A DNA stretch of 64,000 nucleotides, taken from contig CM043966.1 in NCBI GenBank assembly GCA_014529385.2, forward strand, positions 37,483,239 to 37,547,238, written 5' to 3'. The DNA comes from Adiantum capillus-veneris (Eukaryota; Streptophyta; Polypodiopsida; Polypodiales; Pteridaceae). A model generated the notes under the pieces. The model was not told the DNA's origin and made no database searches. It was given only the letters and a program-made list of their open reading frames with translations. A program made the position numbers and the translations under genes. Position 1 is the stretch's first letter. Each line of letters opens with the position of its first letter. Positions 40,546 through 53,275 of the stretch are shown piece by piece.

Positions 40546-43375
40546 GTAGATGTAGAGTGGGCATTTAGTGTAGAGTGCACTTATGATCCTTCTATCCATG
40601 ATGCATGTATGTCAATTACTGTAGATTCACATGTGTGGTACTTTGGCAGTGGTGCTACAAAGCACATTACATCACATCGGGACTTGTTTACCTCTCTCAA
40701 GGTTGTCCTCATGGGAATACAATCACTTGTGTCAACAATTTGCATTTGCAAAAATTTGATATGGTTGCTTCTTTGCCGCCTCTTGAAGCACCTTTGAAGC
40801 ATGTTTATGAAGGTTGTATTTTGGGTAAGATGTAGCGTTCCAAGTTTCCAAAGGATGGTTCAATAAGGGCTACATGTAGATTACAGCTTGTGCAAGTGAG
40901 GTTTGTTGGCCTATGCAAACTTTGTCCTTAGGAAATTACCTCTATTTCGTGACTTTCGTTGATGATTCGTTCTAGGCATGCATGGGTATATTTGATTAAA
41001 GCTAAGTCCGAAGTGTTCATGTGCTTCAAGCAATTTTTGGCTATGGCTAAAAATGTCTCTAAATGTACTATGGGCATCCTCTGTTTGGACCAAGGGGGGG
41101 AGTATATGTCTCATGAGTTTAATGCATTTTTGGCTAGTCATGGGATAAAACACCAATGTACATTGTCGTATATACACCTAAGCAAAATGGTGTTGCTAAA
41201 AGGCAAAACAGGTTGCTTATGGAGATGGCATGATGTATGGTCAAGAGTCATGCTTTTCCACATTCATTTTGGATTGATGCCATCATGTGTGCTACTTATG
41301 TACTTAATAGGCATCCTAAAAAATCTTTGCAGTCTACGACTCCTTATGAAGCATGGCATGATAGGAAGCCATCAATTAATCACATGCACGTTTTTGGTTA
41401 TTTAACTTATGCTTTGGTACCAGAAATGTATCGCAAAAATTGGATGCTAAGGCTATCAAATGCTTTTTATTTTTGTTATAGTACTAGAAACAAAGGTTAC
41501 AGGTTATGCCATCCGCAAACAAAACGTATCCTGGTTTCTCAAGATGTTTTGCTTATGGAAGATTCTGTTCAGCCTTTGTTGTCATGTACTAGATACACTA
41601 ATGCAACGGCTCACAAGACATTTATGATAGTTTATTGCCTCTTTGTAATGTGGAAACTTGAATGTAAATTTCAATGAGACAAATGTACAGCCTATGGGGT
41701 TTCTGAAAATTCTATGGATTAACCTATGTTGTGCTTGATGTGGAAAGGGCTGAGAATGAGCAGGCTAGAGGTATGACAAAATGGTTGGTGCATACTTTGT
41801 GTGACAGTAAATTGGATGCACCTATGTCTAGTTGTACTTGTTTAGGTTCTCACCATGCATCCTATGCATCAGATTACTATGCTTTGACTAGTTCCAAATT
41901 TGTGCGATGTGAAGGAGCGTCTATCTTTCGATGAAGCATAGAATTCAAAAACTTGGATGACTACCATGCAATTAGAATATGATGCACTTATAGAAAATGA
42001 CCCATGAACTTTATGTGATTTTCTTGTTGGCAAAAAGTCCATTGGTACAAAGTGGGTTTACAAGTTGGAACATAAGCAAGATGGTGAGATTGATCACTAT
42101 AAGGCTCAACATGTTGCAAAAGGCTATGCACAACAGAAAGGCATAGATTATGAAGAGAATTTTTCTCCCACTTGTTGTATGACTACTGTTCATTTCTATA
42201 TGCATCGATGGCTCATTTTGGATGGGAATTACATCAATCAGACATTGTTACTGCTTTCTTGAATGGTGATACATTTGACGAAGTTTATGTAACACAGCCT
42301 CATGGTTTTGTCAAGAAAGGATAGGAAGATAAACTGTGTATAAGTAAGAAAACTTTTTATGGGTTGAAGCGATCTCCTCATGCTTGGTATGAGAAAGCTA
42401 ACACTCATTTGGTTAAATGAGGCTTTTGTAACAATCCAATAGAAAGCATTTCGTATGTAAATCATGAAGTTGATATGTATTTCTCATCGTCCTTCTATAT
42501 GTTAATGATTTGCTGATCACTGGACCAAATGAGACACATTTTAATGAATTTAATGCTAGTTTAAATGCTACCTTTAAGATGAAAGACTTGGGGATTTTGT
42601 ATCATTACTTGGGCATACAGTTTAAATGGTGGTATTGCCTTGTGTCAAACAAGCTACATAGAGACATTGCTATGTAAGTTTGGACATGAGGACTGCAAAC
42701 CTATTGCTACTCTCGCGGAAACAAGTTTGAAGTTAAGTCTTCATGATTCTAGTGATCCTGTCAATGTCACTGTTGGATGCCTTAATTATGTATGCAATAC
42801 GAGGCCCAATATTCAATTTGTAGTCTCACAGGTCAACATATTTATTCATAGCCTAGGGTTTAAGCATTCGCAGGCTATCAAGAGTATTTTTTGCTACTTG
42901 AGTGGCACTTTACATCTTGGTTTGTTTTATCCCAAGGGGGAATCATTGTCGCCAGATTTACATGCTTTTTGCACTCAGATTGAGCTGGTTGTTATGACAA
43001 GCTAGTGTCCACAAGTGGTTTTTGTTTCATGCTCGGCAACTCATGCATATCATTGTTGAGCAAGAAGCAACCTACTGTGGCCACTTCCAATTGTGAGGCT
43101 GAGTATAGGGCAGTATTCATAGCTATGGTTGAGTGTGTATGTATCAGATGCCTTATGCCTGATTTGGGTGTTGGACAAGACACTACCAACATCATCTACA
43201 CTAACAGTCAGAGTGCACTGGCAGTTGCGAGGAGCCCATTTTTTCATGCTCGCACAAAGCACACTGAGGTGCATTATCACTATGTTAGAGAGAAACTCTC
43301 AACAAGAGAGATCAGCTTGGCTTATGTGCCAACACAGGAAGACCTTGTAGAAATTTTCACAAAGGCTTTGTCCTT
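40546..43375 (+). pseudogene. Copia-3: truncated, inactive relative of Copia-1
   Basis: From GTAGATGTAGAGTGGGCA (about 40546) this follows Copia-1 from position 5893 onward. It includes protease (WYFGSGATKH, where the catalytic Asp has become Gly), a deletion of roughly 370 bp up to the GAG-pre-integrase region, integrase pieces (HAWVYLIKAKSEVF, HGIKHQCTLSYIHLSKMVL), RT (GTKWVYKLEHKQDGEIDHY) with Y-V-N-D at 42498-42509 in place of Y-V-D-D, and RNase H (SNCEAEYRAVFIAM, FHARTKHTEVHYHYVREKL). It ends near 43375 without a 3' LTR, and gag and the 5' LTR are missing. Stops and frameshifts are frequent. Confidence 0.88.
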
Positions 43376-43435
43376 ATATTGTAGGTGGATACTTCAGAGT
43401 GTTTAATATCAACTACCTGCAAGTTAAAATTAGTA

Positions 43436-44170
43436 AACAAAGATTGCAGACTTTGAGTCTGCTAAGCCTTGTCAAAATAAACCTTATACCTTTGTTTCCA
43501 AATAATTGAAAAGAAATCAGCTCTTATTGTGTTGTAGCAAGAGGCCAGGATCCTAAAGGAGTCACCTAGAATGAGTTGTTTCCAAGAGGGTGTAGAGTCC
43601 ATGACTTGGGTTAGGGGACCTACAATGGCTCTAGACCAAGGATATTTAAGAAAGAGAGGAGGGATGGTTTTCACCTCTTTGTGACACTTGGAGCAATAGA
43701 GGCCATTAGAGAGTCCTACTATGAGGCTTTTTTCACCAGTCCAAATGGCCTTGCGGAGAATACGCCATAGGAGGATGGAATTTTTTGGTTGAATAAAAGG
43801 ATCTCAAATTTTACTAATTTGAAGTTCCATTGTCTTCTATCTAAAGAGACCTTCCACCTGTTGTTGAGGATGATGTGAAATGTGGGTCTCATGTCCTTGG
43901 GGGGGCACCTGTGGATGGGTTAAAAGGAAGCCTCCAAGCCATCCAAATTCTTGATTGCAAACCTAGTCAAAAACTGAGAGATGCCACCACTTTTTTGAGG
44001 GGAAGATATCACATCTTGACTGAATGAGGGTGATTTCCCAAGGGTGGAGGTGGTGGGACAATGAGATCTCATCTGTGTGTTTCCATCTTCCTTCTTGAAT
44101 GTTGTACAGGTGTAAGGTCTCTGGAACCCTTGTCAAGGGGATTCCCATGTAAAGGATTAATATCATGCCA
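43436..44170 (-). pseudogene. LINE (L1-type) 3' fragment with zf-RVT domain
   Basis: The - strand reading includes ILWRILRKAIWTGEKSLI, GLYCSKCHKEVKTIPPLFLK and YPWSRAIVGPLTQVMDS. Tryptophan-rich sequence plus a C-x2-C zinc region is the zf-RVT domain found after reverse transcriptase in plant LINE ORF2. Several stops interrupt it, and RT itself is not recognisable. Confidence 0.65.
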
Positions 44171-46959
44171 TTTTGGTCATAAATAGAAAGTTTCTATTTT
44201 TGGCAGTTTTTCACCTTTGCTGTACTAATGATGAATATATTGATGTAAGCTTTTCAAAAATGAAATTTTTACTTTTTTATCACCTTTGTCCAAATATAGT
44301 AAGTTTTGAGGTGCTTGCACCCACCTAGACGCGACCGTCTCGTCCAAATCTATCCCGTCTTGAATTTCCATAAAAATAGCTGTCTGCTCCAAAAACTGCT
44401 AAATATAGCAAGTGTGTACATCTGGCACCTTAGCTTGTCATTCTCAAGCTTGTCTTCTAATAGTAACTTTCATAATTAAATTATGATAAGCTAAGCTCAC
44501 TCTAGACAATTAACTTTCATTCTAGTGCTAATAAATTAATCCCTAAGTCTGAGGTATGTATATGTATGCATGTGCATGGGCATGTATGTGCATGTGTATG
44601 TATGTCCATGGATGCCCATAAATGATCCATAGCCATGGACCCGTCTCTTATGGTATGGTTGAGTATAAGCATGGGTAAGTACATGAGGTGTATCACCCAA
44701 AAGGGTAAAGAGGGACACCTCTAATGACTACGTGGGAGCTTGTGACACCTCTACACATGCATTTAGCAAGAGGGGGCAAGTAGGGGACGTATGGGACTGA
44801 TTTGGGCAACAAGGAACCTCCAAACTCTATATAAAGAGCATTCCCACTCAGTTTTACACACACTGGAACACACTTGGGAGAAGGGAGCTCTGTTGCTGTG
44901 GCAAACAACTTGGTGAGTACCACATCGAAGCTTTGAGAGATCAATAACTCCAAAGCACGTTTGGGTAATGTAAATCTATTGTTTAATGAAGTTACTATCA
45001 ATACCTTCTCTTAATTGGAATCCTTTTTGATTGATGCCATATTATTATTCAATTGGAATCCTTTCCAATTGCTACCCTACTAATAAATTCTATACTCTTA
45101 TTTGCCTATCCTCACATGGGAATCAATGATTATTATACCTATTTTATGGTATTTTCTCTACGTTATAAAGTAATGAAGGTCTCACTGCTTGATTACATAA
45201 TCATTTGTGTTGACTACATGCGCAATTCTTCATCAATGTAACCTAGATGCTTGCATGAATTAGCTAATCGTATTCAAGAATTTTGTCAAACTAAAATGAT
45301 GGATTGTTCTTGCAAGCAAATATAAGTGATTAATCATGTGATTAATGCATAAATGGATGGTGTGAATGTGTATGTTTCTTAGACCTTACATAAATTTTTG
45401 CCTACCATAAACATAAATCATTAGAATAGAAGTGTAAGAAGCGATGTATTTAACATTCCATCGACCTTACTATCAAATTGTTTTTTGCACAATTATTTCT
45501 TACACATTTTCAAGTTAGCTATTAGAGGTGAGATGGCCCCAAAAACAACTCGTGTTAGCGAGACTCACAATGATGAGGCTGGCACTAGCCGAGAAGCTGA
45601 TAAGGGAAAGAGAATTGCCTTGGAGGACGTGCCACCAAACTCGCCAGACACTGATCCTACATTTGACAAGGTTAGAGTTAATTTAGTTAAGTATTTGCAT
45701 TCATTGCATAGATGATAGAGTAGGAAAAGAAAAAACAATCTCAATGGATCATAAAACCATCACAAATTGTGACATATGTTTTCAAATATAATTTCTTTGC
45801 ATTGAAAGATTGTTTGGAAAGTAGTCTATTTGCTCGTAGGAAATAAATGTTAGTCAAGAAACTCTCTACTCCCTCTTATTAAGAGAAGCAAAATTAGAGA
45901 CTCATTGTGCCAAGAGTCGAGAAGTCCCAAATATACGTGCCCTTGAAAGCTATGGAGAAAATATTTGGATTTTCTCTCTTTTGGAATTTGAGAATTAGGG
46001 ATTTATAAAATTTTTGTATTAGTTCATGCTTTCCCTGTGAGACATGGCTAGGAACCCTCTTCAATTGTTTGGACTCAAGTTACTTTGTGGCAAGAGACCG
46101 TCCATTGGAAATCAATTCCTTCTTGACTATGTTTTCTCAAGTGATTAGGGCCTAGTGACCTGTCAAGCACCCTCCTATTGACAAATGGATATGGTAACAG
46201 GGTGGGGACCTCACAATAGGTCTCTCCAACATTTGATTCCTTTGTTGTGTACTCTGAGGCCTAGGTGGGGAGAATGGGGGGAAGGGGATACAAAGGACAC
46301 CATATTGAATCATATTGTCTACTAACAACAATAAGAGTCCCATTAAACCTTTTGTCACTTAAATTTTTCGTGAACCTACTCCATGCTGCCCATATTGATT
46401 TGATAGGTTCAAAATCTTTCATTTGAATGGGAATTTCCCAAATAAAGGTTTTGGGATAGTAAACCTTCCTCACAAGTGGGATCCATTGGAGAAGCTACTT
46501 TATCTAATGTTGCTAGGTCTTGGGGATGTGGCACCCCTTCTTTCTTGCCATCGTGGTCTACAAAGGTGAACGATAGGGGCCCCTCGAACTTCTGAACTAT
46601 TTCCTCGGGTAGTGATTTTAGGACCTCCTTGTAAAGTGACGAGGGTAGCAAGGGGGAGCCATCTTTCAAATGGGTTAACAACAAGTAACTTCAAATGAGT
46701 GAGTGATGGAAGAGAGGGTTTGAGAGGTGCCATGTCTCTTGGGTGACGATTAGAGAACATGGGAGTGTGTGTGTGTTAGGGGGGGGGGGGGGGGTGACAT
46801 TGTCCCCTCCCCCTATTTTTTTTCCTTTGGAGAACATCTTGAAATAAGCTAAAGGTAAGAGAGGATATGGGTCATCCTGTTTGGGAGAGATCAGCCCAAA
46901 AGTGGAAATTTTGAGGGTTCATATGGAAGAATACTACATTCCTCCATCTTTGGCATCTG
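44171..46959. other. Unrecognised interval; possible promoter and small ORF
   Basis: A TATA-like box (CTCTATATAAAGAGC, near 44826-44840) is followed by sequence that could be an LTR or gene 5' region. A 76-codon + strand ORF lies at 45485-45715 and contains MAPKTTRVSETHNDEAGTSR, not recognised. A (TATG)-rich stretch is near 44560-44610 and a run of 16 G residues at 46779-46794. On the - strand around 46150-46760 there are fragmentary open frames without recognised domains. Probably old transposon sequence. Confidence 0.4.
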
Positions 46960-49900
46960 AGAACTTTCTAAAGATCTTTGACCTCAATGCTTGAATCTAC
47001 AAAAACCTCAATGCTTGAATCTACAAAAACCATACTATACACCTCTTTCATAACAAAAAGCAAACTACAAGATAATGGTACAATAGATGGAGAATGAGCA
47101 AGACCAGAGAGCTTTATTCCTTTCCATCCAAATCTGCCATAGAAGAGTACCCCTAAGGCAGGTCCATGAAGGGACATCCATAAAGCTACATTCAACCGAT
47201 AAAAGAGATCTCCAATTGAGGAAAGAGATAGCAGCATTGCAGAGTTTCTGAAGTTCAGCCTTGAGCAACTGGTTAAATTTACACAACACAAACAAGTGGA
47301 CTAAATATTCTTCATGTAAATTACACCTAGAACAAATTCCAACTGACACCCCAATTCCTTTAGCTTTAGTGCCTATCCAAACTCCTTTGCGTAGGATTAA
47401 CCACATGAGACATTTGTGTTTTATGGCTAGGGGGTAATCCTAGATACACTTCAATCTGTATTCCCATTGTTTGGCATTCTAGGATAACTTCCATTTGAGG
47501 TTGGGCTTCCTAATGAGGATTGGATTCATTTTGGAAATTGTATCTTTAGCCAAATAAATACTTTTGCAGAGTTGAGGCACTGAGATAGGTAGCCCTCTAG
47601 CACATCTCTGAAATCTGACCTAGAACTTTTGACACCTATCTAAGAACAAGGAAGCACACCCTTAAGAATTTTGGTATTGCTTACTGATCTCTTCTACAGT
47701 GAGCCATTTTCCTTCCTTGTAAACATCTTTCCAAAGTTTGATACCTGCTTTAAAACATTTTGTGAGATCTCTTGGATAACTGCCATTATTTAGCTTGACC
47801 AAACCAACCAAACCATATGGAGTCCTGCACATCCAAATTTGAGAAGATAATTCCTAGGTTATGGGAGGAATCCAATTGCTCTTGTAATCATTCCAATCCT
47901 TCTAGAACTTGCAGACAAGTTGAGACCCTCTAGGGGTGGACTTAGCAATAGAAATTAATACTCCTTGCAAAGAAAGGCCAGACTAGGCTTTGTATCCTTT
48001 CAGATTGAACTCGCTGATTTTCCTAGTGATTAAAACAACCCAAAAAACAAAACAAAATGAAGCTCTCATAATCCATTTGCTTGCCAAATTGTTTGAAAGG
48101 TGCAGAAGATTGAGAATTCCCAAACCTCCTAGCTCCTTCTACAACAAGTTTCCCAAGAGACTTTCGGGATTTTGCTAACTCTTCTAAACCTCCCCATAGA
48201 AAGCTTATTGCTACAGTGAATACTTTGTTCATTTGGTACTGTGAAGGAGACCAGCAAGACAAAAAAAAAACACACCAAAGAAGATAATAAGTAGTTATTC
48301 AATACAAACACTCTTGCAGAGATGTTGAACTAATGGTTTCTCCAAATGAAAAGCTTTTTACTAAATATTTCTAAGACCCAATTCTATCTATGGTTGAAAG
48401 AAACATTGAATCCCATTGGTATGCCAGGCAACCTGAAAATCTGCCCATATTCAATAACTTTGTAGCTAGACTAGACAATCATGTCAGGACAGGGACCTCT
48501 TGAGATTTTGTATCCTGTTTTGATGTGATTCATAGCAGAACCACTAGCCAAGCAAAAAGTATTTAGACAAAACCAAAATGCCTCTACAGATTGAACATCA
48601 TTTTTAACTAGTGCATTGGTGTCATCTACAAACTATTGTAAGCATAATTGGTCCATAGAACTAGAGATGTTAATAGCTTTTGACTTCCCTTGAAGAATAA
48701 CATCTTCAACTAACCAACCCAATGCATCAGAGAAATTGCATACAACAACGGAGAGAGAGGGCAATCCTATCTGATAGATTTGTGAAGCCTGGATGGCTTG
48801 AGTAAGAGAACCATTGACAAAGATCTTGGCTCATGCATCACCAAATAATGTCTGTACAAATTTTATGAAAAGTTTGCCCAGCCCTATGTCATATAAACTT
48901 TGCAAAATAAACTCTCACTATATCCTATCATAAAGCCTTGTTAAAGTCAATTTTGAAGAAGACGTATTCGTGCTCAGGGTTCCTCTGCATACTCCATGCC
49001 TTCCCAATGAGAAATTATTGCATCAAGGATAAACCTTCCTTCAATAAATCCCTTTGCTCTTTCAAAATAACTGATCCATAAGTGGGATGAGTCTCCTAGC
49101 TAAGGACAAGGAAAAGGTCTTATACACAGAACTCAGACATGTGATTGGTCTTCAATTAGCCAAATCATCCCTTGAGACTTTCTTATGAATCAATTTAACC
49201 ACACCAGCATTAATGGACAGAGAAAGAGCTCATACAGCCAAGTCTTCTTGCCAGACCAGAAGTAAATATGGAACAAGAAAGTCTTGATATAAATAGTAAA
49301 ACTCATTAGGCACACCATCTATCCTAGGAGAATTACCAGGTTTAAGTTTTCCAATAGTTTCTCTTAGCTCCCCTTCAGAAATTGGTAAATCCAACACTTT
49401 AGCCAAATTATTTGACACTTTTCTTTTCCTAACTTGAGCAATCTTTGCTCTAGCATTTGTGATGTTGTTGTTTCTTAAGGGAAGAGGAGAGAAAATATTG
49501 GAAAAATATTCCCTCGTAATAACTACATTATCCTTATGGGAAGTGGCATGCCTACCATCTTTATTGATCAGAAAAGGAAGAAATTCCTACATTCTTTCTT
49601 CTTTAATAAAGCAAACATATGCTTGTTGGGCTTGTCAATTTTTCCTGCCGAAAATTATTTGGTCCAAGCAAGGGCACCCTGGGCCTCTAGAAGCTCTTTC
49701 TTCCTAAGTTTCTCCTTCAAATTACTAAGCTCAAGGGAGGGATGGTCTACTAAGGAGTTTATCTCAAGCAACGAGATCTCAATGATATTTGCTTGTTAAT
49801 CATCACTCTTCTGTGATATCTAATTTGCTTAGCTTTTCTCTTGAAATCAGTAAGAGCCTTTTGAGTGTGTTTTATGTCTACATACCAACAAATGAATGCA

Positions 49901-50741
49901 TTATTATGCAAATTGAAAGACTAAATCTCTTTAACTCTGGATTTAATTAAAGCAAGGTTAAACAAAGAACTATCTAAATGAGTCCATCCAGCTTTGAATG
50001 AATGATCTTCTTTATGTAGTTCAAAAACCAGAAGTTTATGGTCAGATAGTAACAGGGATGAATCTGATTTACAACTCACCAACCAATGCAAATTTTAGTC
50101 ATGTACATATTGTCTAGCCTAGCTGCTCTAAAATAGTTTCTCTTCTGATTGCTGGACCATGTGAAGCCAAAGTTTTCAGAAGAGTTTATCAAAGTGAGTC
50201 TATCAGACATCTCATCCTAACATCACTTTTCTTTGCCTTGTATGACATGTCCAAGTGCTTTATACATGTCATTCAAAGAAGTGACCATGTTTAAGTCACC
50301 TATGATCATGAGAGGATCTTCAAGTGAACAAAGCTCAGACCATATGTTGGTTCTTTCAAAAATGGAGTTGGAAGCATAAAGGCTCACAACATTATAGTTA
50401 AAGAGTTCCTTGAGAGAAACAACAACCCAATTGTCCTTTGGCCCTACTTCCACTTGGGTAATGTTGGGAAGTGGAAGCAGGGCCAAATTTGTTGAGTTCC
50501 GCATTGTCACGTTCTTGAAGATCTTTGCAAAAGTCTTCATCAGTATTGATTTGTTGGATGCCTTCCATCTTGGGAGTTGGTGGGTAGCTAGAATGCCTAG
50601 TTTCCCATCATCTGAACCGTCCGAATCTGATGGATTTTCCTTTAGTGTTAGAGAGGAAGAAACCTTATCTTTTGGGTCAATCTCATCCTCAGCCAAAGAC
50701 GGGTCAAAAAAATCATCTAAAAGTGCCCCAAACTTATACAC
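46960..50741 (-). pseudogene. LINE (L1-type) ORF2: endonuclease, RT, zf-RVT
   Basis: The - strand carries, from right to left, an apurinic-type endonuclease (DNWVVVSLKELFNYNVVSLY, DPLMIIGDLNMV; then SDHKLLVFELHKEDHS near 50040), the RT start (ISEGELRETIGKLKPGNSP then DGVPNEFYYLY near 49300-49400), the catalytic F-V-D-D-T (about 48620), and the zf-RVT domain at 47406-47065 (GICSRCNLHEEYLVHLFVLC, LLWQIWMERNKALW). Many stops and frameshifts are present. A 24-bp duplication lies at about 46984-47031. L1 elements copy themselves by target-primed reverse transcription; this copy is dead. Confidence 0.82.
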
Positions 50742-50859
50742 ATATTCATTAGCATTAACCCTTGTTGGTGCTTTGTTACGATAGCTTCCCCCCCTATTAA
50801 CCTACTGGAAGCCTTGATTACTCTCTTCAGCCTCTTTACCCTTCTCAGCTTCTTTCTGA

Positions 50860-52000
50860 ACCTTATTGGGCCAGTTTAGGGCAATCCTTAATCAGATGAT
50901 CCTTTTTGAGACAATGGAAACAAGCATTAGGAAGGTTCCTGGAGGACTTTTTGGATGTGCAACACTTGTCCCATATGATCTTTGATTTGGATGATTTCTC
51001 TAAGAGGAGAATCACTGGCCACCTCTATGAGAATATGTGGTTCCCATTCAGGGTTAATACCATTAGTAGGTTTCTGACCCAAGAATTTCCCTAGTTGTGC
51101 CCCGATTTGTTTGAGCCAGGGAGAATACTAAATGGGGAATCAAGGAAATTAACCCACATAGGTAAAGGTTTTTTATCCTTTGGATCAAAACCTTGACGCC
51201 ATTTGAACACAGACAAGGGGGTGTTCCTAATAAGCCATTGCCCTTTGCTTATCACTTGAAGGGCACTGTCAGACAGAAGCTTCAAAAAAGACTAGATAGT
51301 AATTATTCGGCAAGTACTATACCTGAGTAGGAAAGAAGTTTTTGGACTCCCACTCTTGAGCTACCCATTGTTTTAAAATTTCGACAAGAGTTCTGGTTCC
51401 ATGGCAGAGTCCTATCACGACTCTTCCTTGTAAATGTTTGAACCAATTTTTAAGTTCAACAACACCCACAATGACTTCCCCTTTAGTTTCACACTGAGTC
51501 TAAGGACCTTCACTACCATCATCTTCATTAATGTCATTAGAGTTGTCCCCACTGATTCCTTTGTTTTCAGCTTCAGCAGAAGGAATCTTGAGATTAGATC
51601 GAACATTATCATTAACATTCTGCCCTTGAGGACTAGAATGATTAACCTTAGGAACTTGAGGTGGATTCTCAATGTTTTTCCAAACATTAGAAATCACAAA
51701 AAATTAGCCATTAAGCACACGGGGGGGTGGGATTAACCTGGAGAGGTCTCTGCAATGTGAAAGGGTGGATAGAAGCATTGAAATCCTTACCAAATGGGCG
51801 AAGCGATAGAGACCTGAACATGTCATGCTGCATGAGTTGTTGAGATGTGGGGGAGAGGATTGTACATGTTTAGTTTGGACTGTGTGTGCATAGGAAAGAG
51901 GGCCTTGAACCACAGGTCCGCTAGGGAGGATAGCTGCTCCAGGACCAAGACTGAGCGCTAGGCCAACTGATCCTCCCTTTGGGGGTGTAGACGAGGACAC
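50860..52000 (-). pseudogene. LINE ORF1 (DUF4283-like) with zinc knuckle
   Basis: Upstream of the endonuclease on the - strand lies MSSSTPPKGGSVGLALSLGP (52000), then a DUF4283-like nucleic-acid-binding domain near 51300-51000 (SDSALQVISKGQWLIRNTP, GINPEWEPHILIEV), then a CCHC knuckle CFHCLKKDHLIKDC near 50880-50935. This is the usual ORF1 of plant L1 elements. Frames are broken. Confidence 0.75.
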
Positions 52001-52129
52001 AAGAGAGCTGTGGAGATTTTGCTATAGCTCATTTCGAACGAGACCATTCAGCAAACAATCCTATAGGGCCATGCTACCCCCCAAGGGGGAAGGGAGCAAG
52101 TGGCTCTCAACACTAGCCAAAGGGGCGAG

Positions 52130-53075
52130 CGCGAGCAATCACTATGCATGCCTCGGTCACAAAACCTGTACGGAAACACTTGATTTTCTTATTAATAATA
52201 CCAATTTGTCATCTGGCTGTTGTTCTGAGATTTTGAACAGGGTAACTGAACTTAAAGCACTACTCCAAATGGAATGGTCTGCAAGATCCAACCATGGGAA
52301 GCTAGAAGAATGGGCCTAGAAAGCCTACACCAACTACAACAAGGCTCAGGATTTTGATGAAGCTCTAAGGAAAAAGCTGAACAAAAAATGGAATGTTCAA
52401 TGGAACTGAAGACAGTGGATTTATAGGTTCAAATGTGTATGGAGCTTTGCTTTTCCAATTAAGCACAATTTTCTAGCCTGGGCTATTCTCCACCAAGGAG
52501 TATGGACTGGCTACAGTGCACTTAAAGCTAAAATTGGAGATGGGAAATGCAAAAGATGCCAAGCAGTGGAAGACTTACCTCACATTTTCTTTGGGTGCAA
52601 TGCCAATCAAAGGAAGCTACATATATTGCAGTACTGCTTCTCTAGCCTTCACCCCCAACCCCTAATTACAGCCAAAGAAATCCTCCTAGGTGAATGTCAC
52701 AGGCTGGACATCCCTTTATGGAATCTGTGGAGAATGGAATATCTATGGGCTTGCTGGACTCAAAGGAATGAAGCAATTTTTCAAAACCAATTCACTGATA
52801 ACTCTGTTGTCTTCTCCATGGACCTCAAAAGAGTAGCTATAAAAACTTCCAAGCTAATGATAGATGTACTATGTCTGCCGCTTAAGTCTATTCAACAAAG
52901 CCTAAGGTGGCAAAGTTGGCAAGATGCCATGCTGTCTTTTTACTCTCCAGATAGACTTAGAATGATTTATTCATGTCTGTCATTGTAATTTGTTGGGACG
53001 CCTCTCTTCCCTCCTGTGAGGCACTATTGTAATTCTCCACCCCTTTTAATACCATTTCCAGTTTTCTCAGAAGAA
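52130..53075 (+). pseudogene. LINE 3' fragment with zf-RVT domain, + strand
   Basis: The reading IYRFKCVWSFAFPIKHNFLA, AILHQGVWTGYSALKAKIGD, CKRCQAVEDLPHIFFGC, then WNLWRMEYLWACWTQRNEAI is a complete zf-RVT domain; 52566-52988 is open to the stop. The RT is missing, so it is 5'-truncated, as is common for LINEs. It lies head to head with the - strand LINE. Confidence 0.75.
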
Positions 53076-53172
53076 AGACCTGTACGGACTCTTAGGTGAA
53101 GCAATAAACCTTGTCCCCTCCCCCTATTGATGGGCCTAGGGTTAGGGTTACCCACGAGTTACCATAGTTGTC

Positions 53173-53173
<1 letters not shown>

Positions 53174-53205
<32 letters not shown>
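53174..53205. repeat. (CT)n microsatellite
   Basis: About 16 CT dinucleotides. Confidence 0.95.
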
Positions 53206-53208
<3 letters not shown>

Positions 53209-53275
53209 TGTAATTTTAGCTATCTTGGTATTTTGATTAATGTAATTTTTGTGACCCCTTCAAAGAGCAAGTTTT

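Noticed and set aside
45485-45715. Host gene start
   Set aside because: Only 76 codons, with no downstream exons or domain recognised; left as unassigned.
53130-53150. Telomere-like TTAGGG units (CCTAGGGTTAGGGTTACC)
   Set aside because: Only about two units, with no array.
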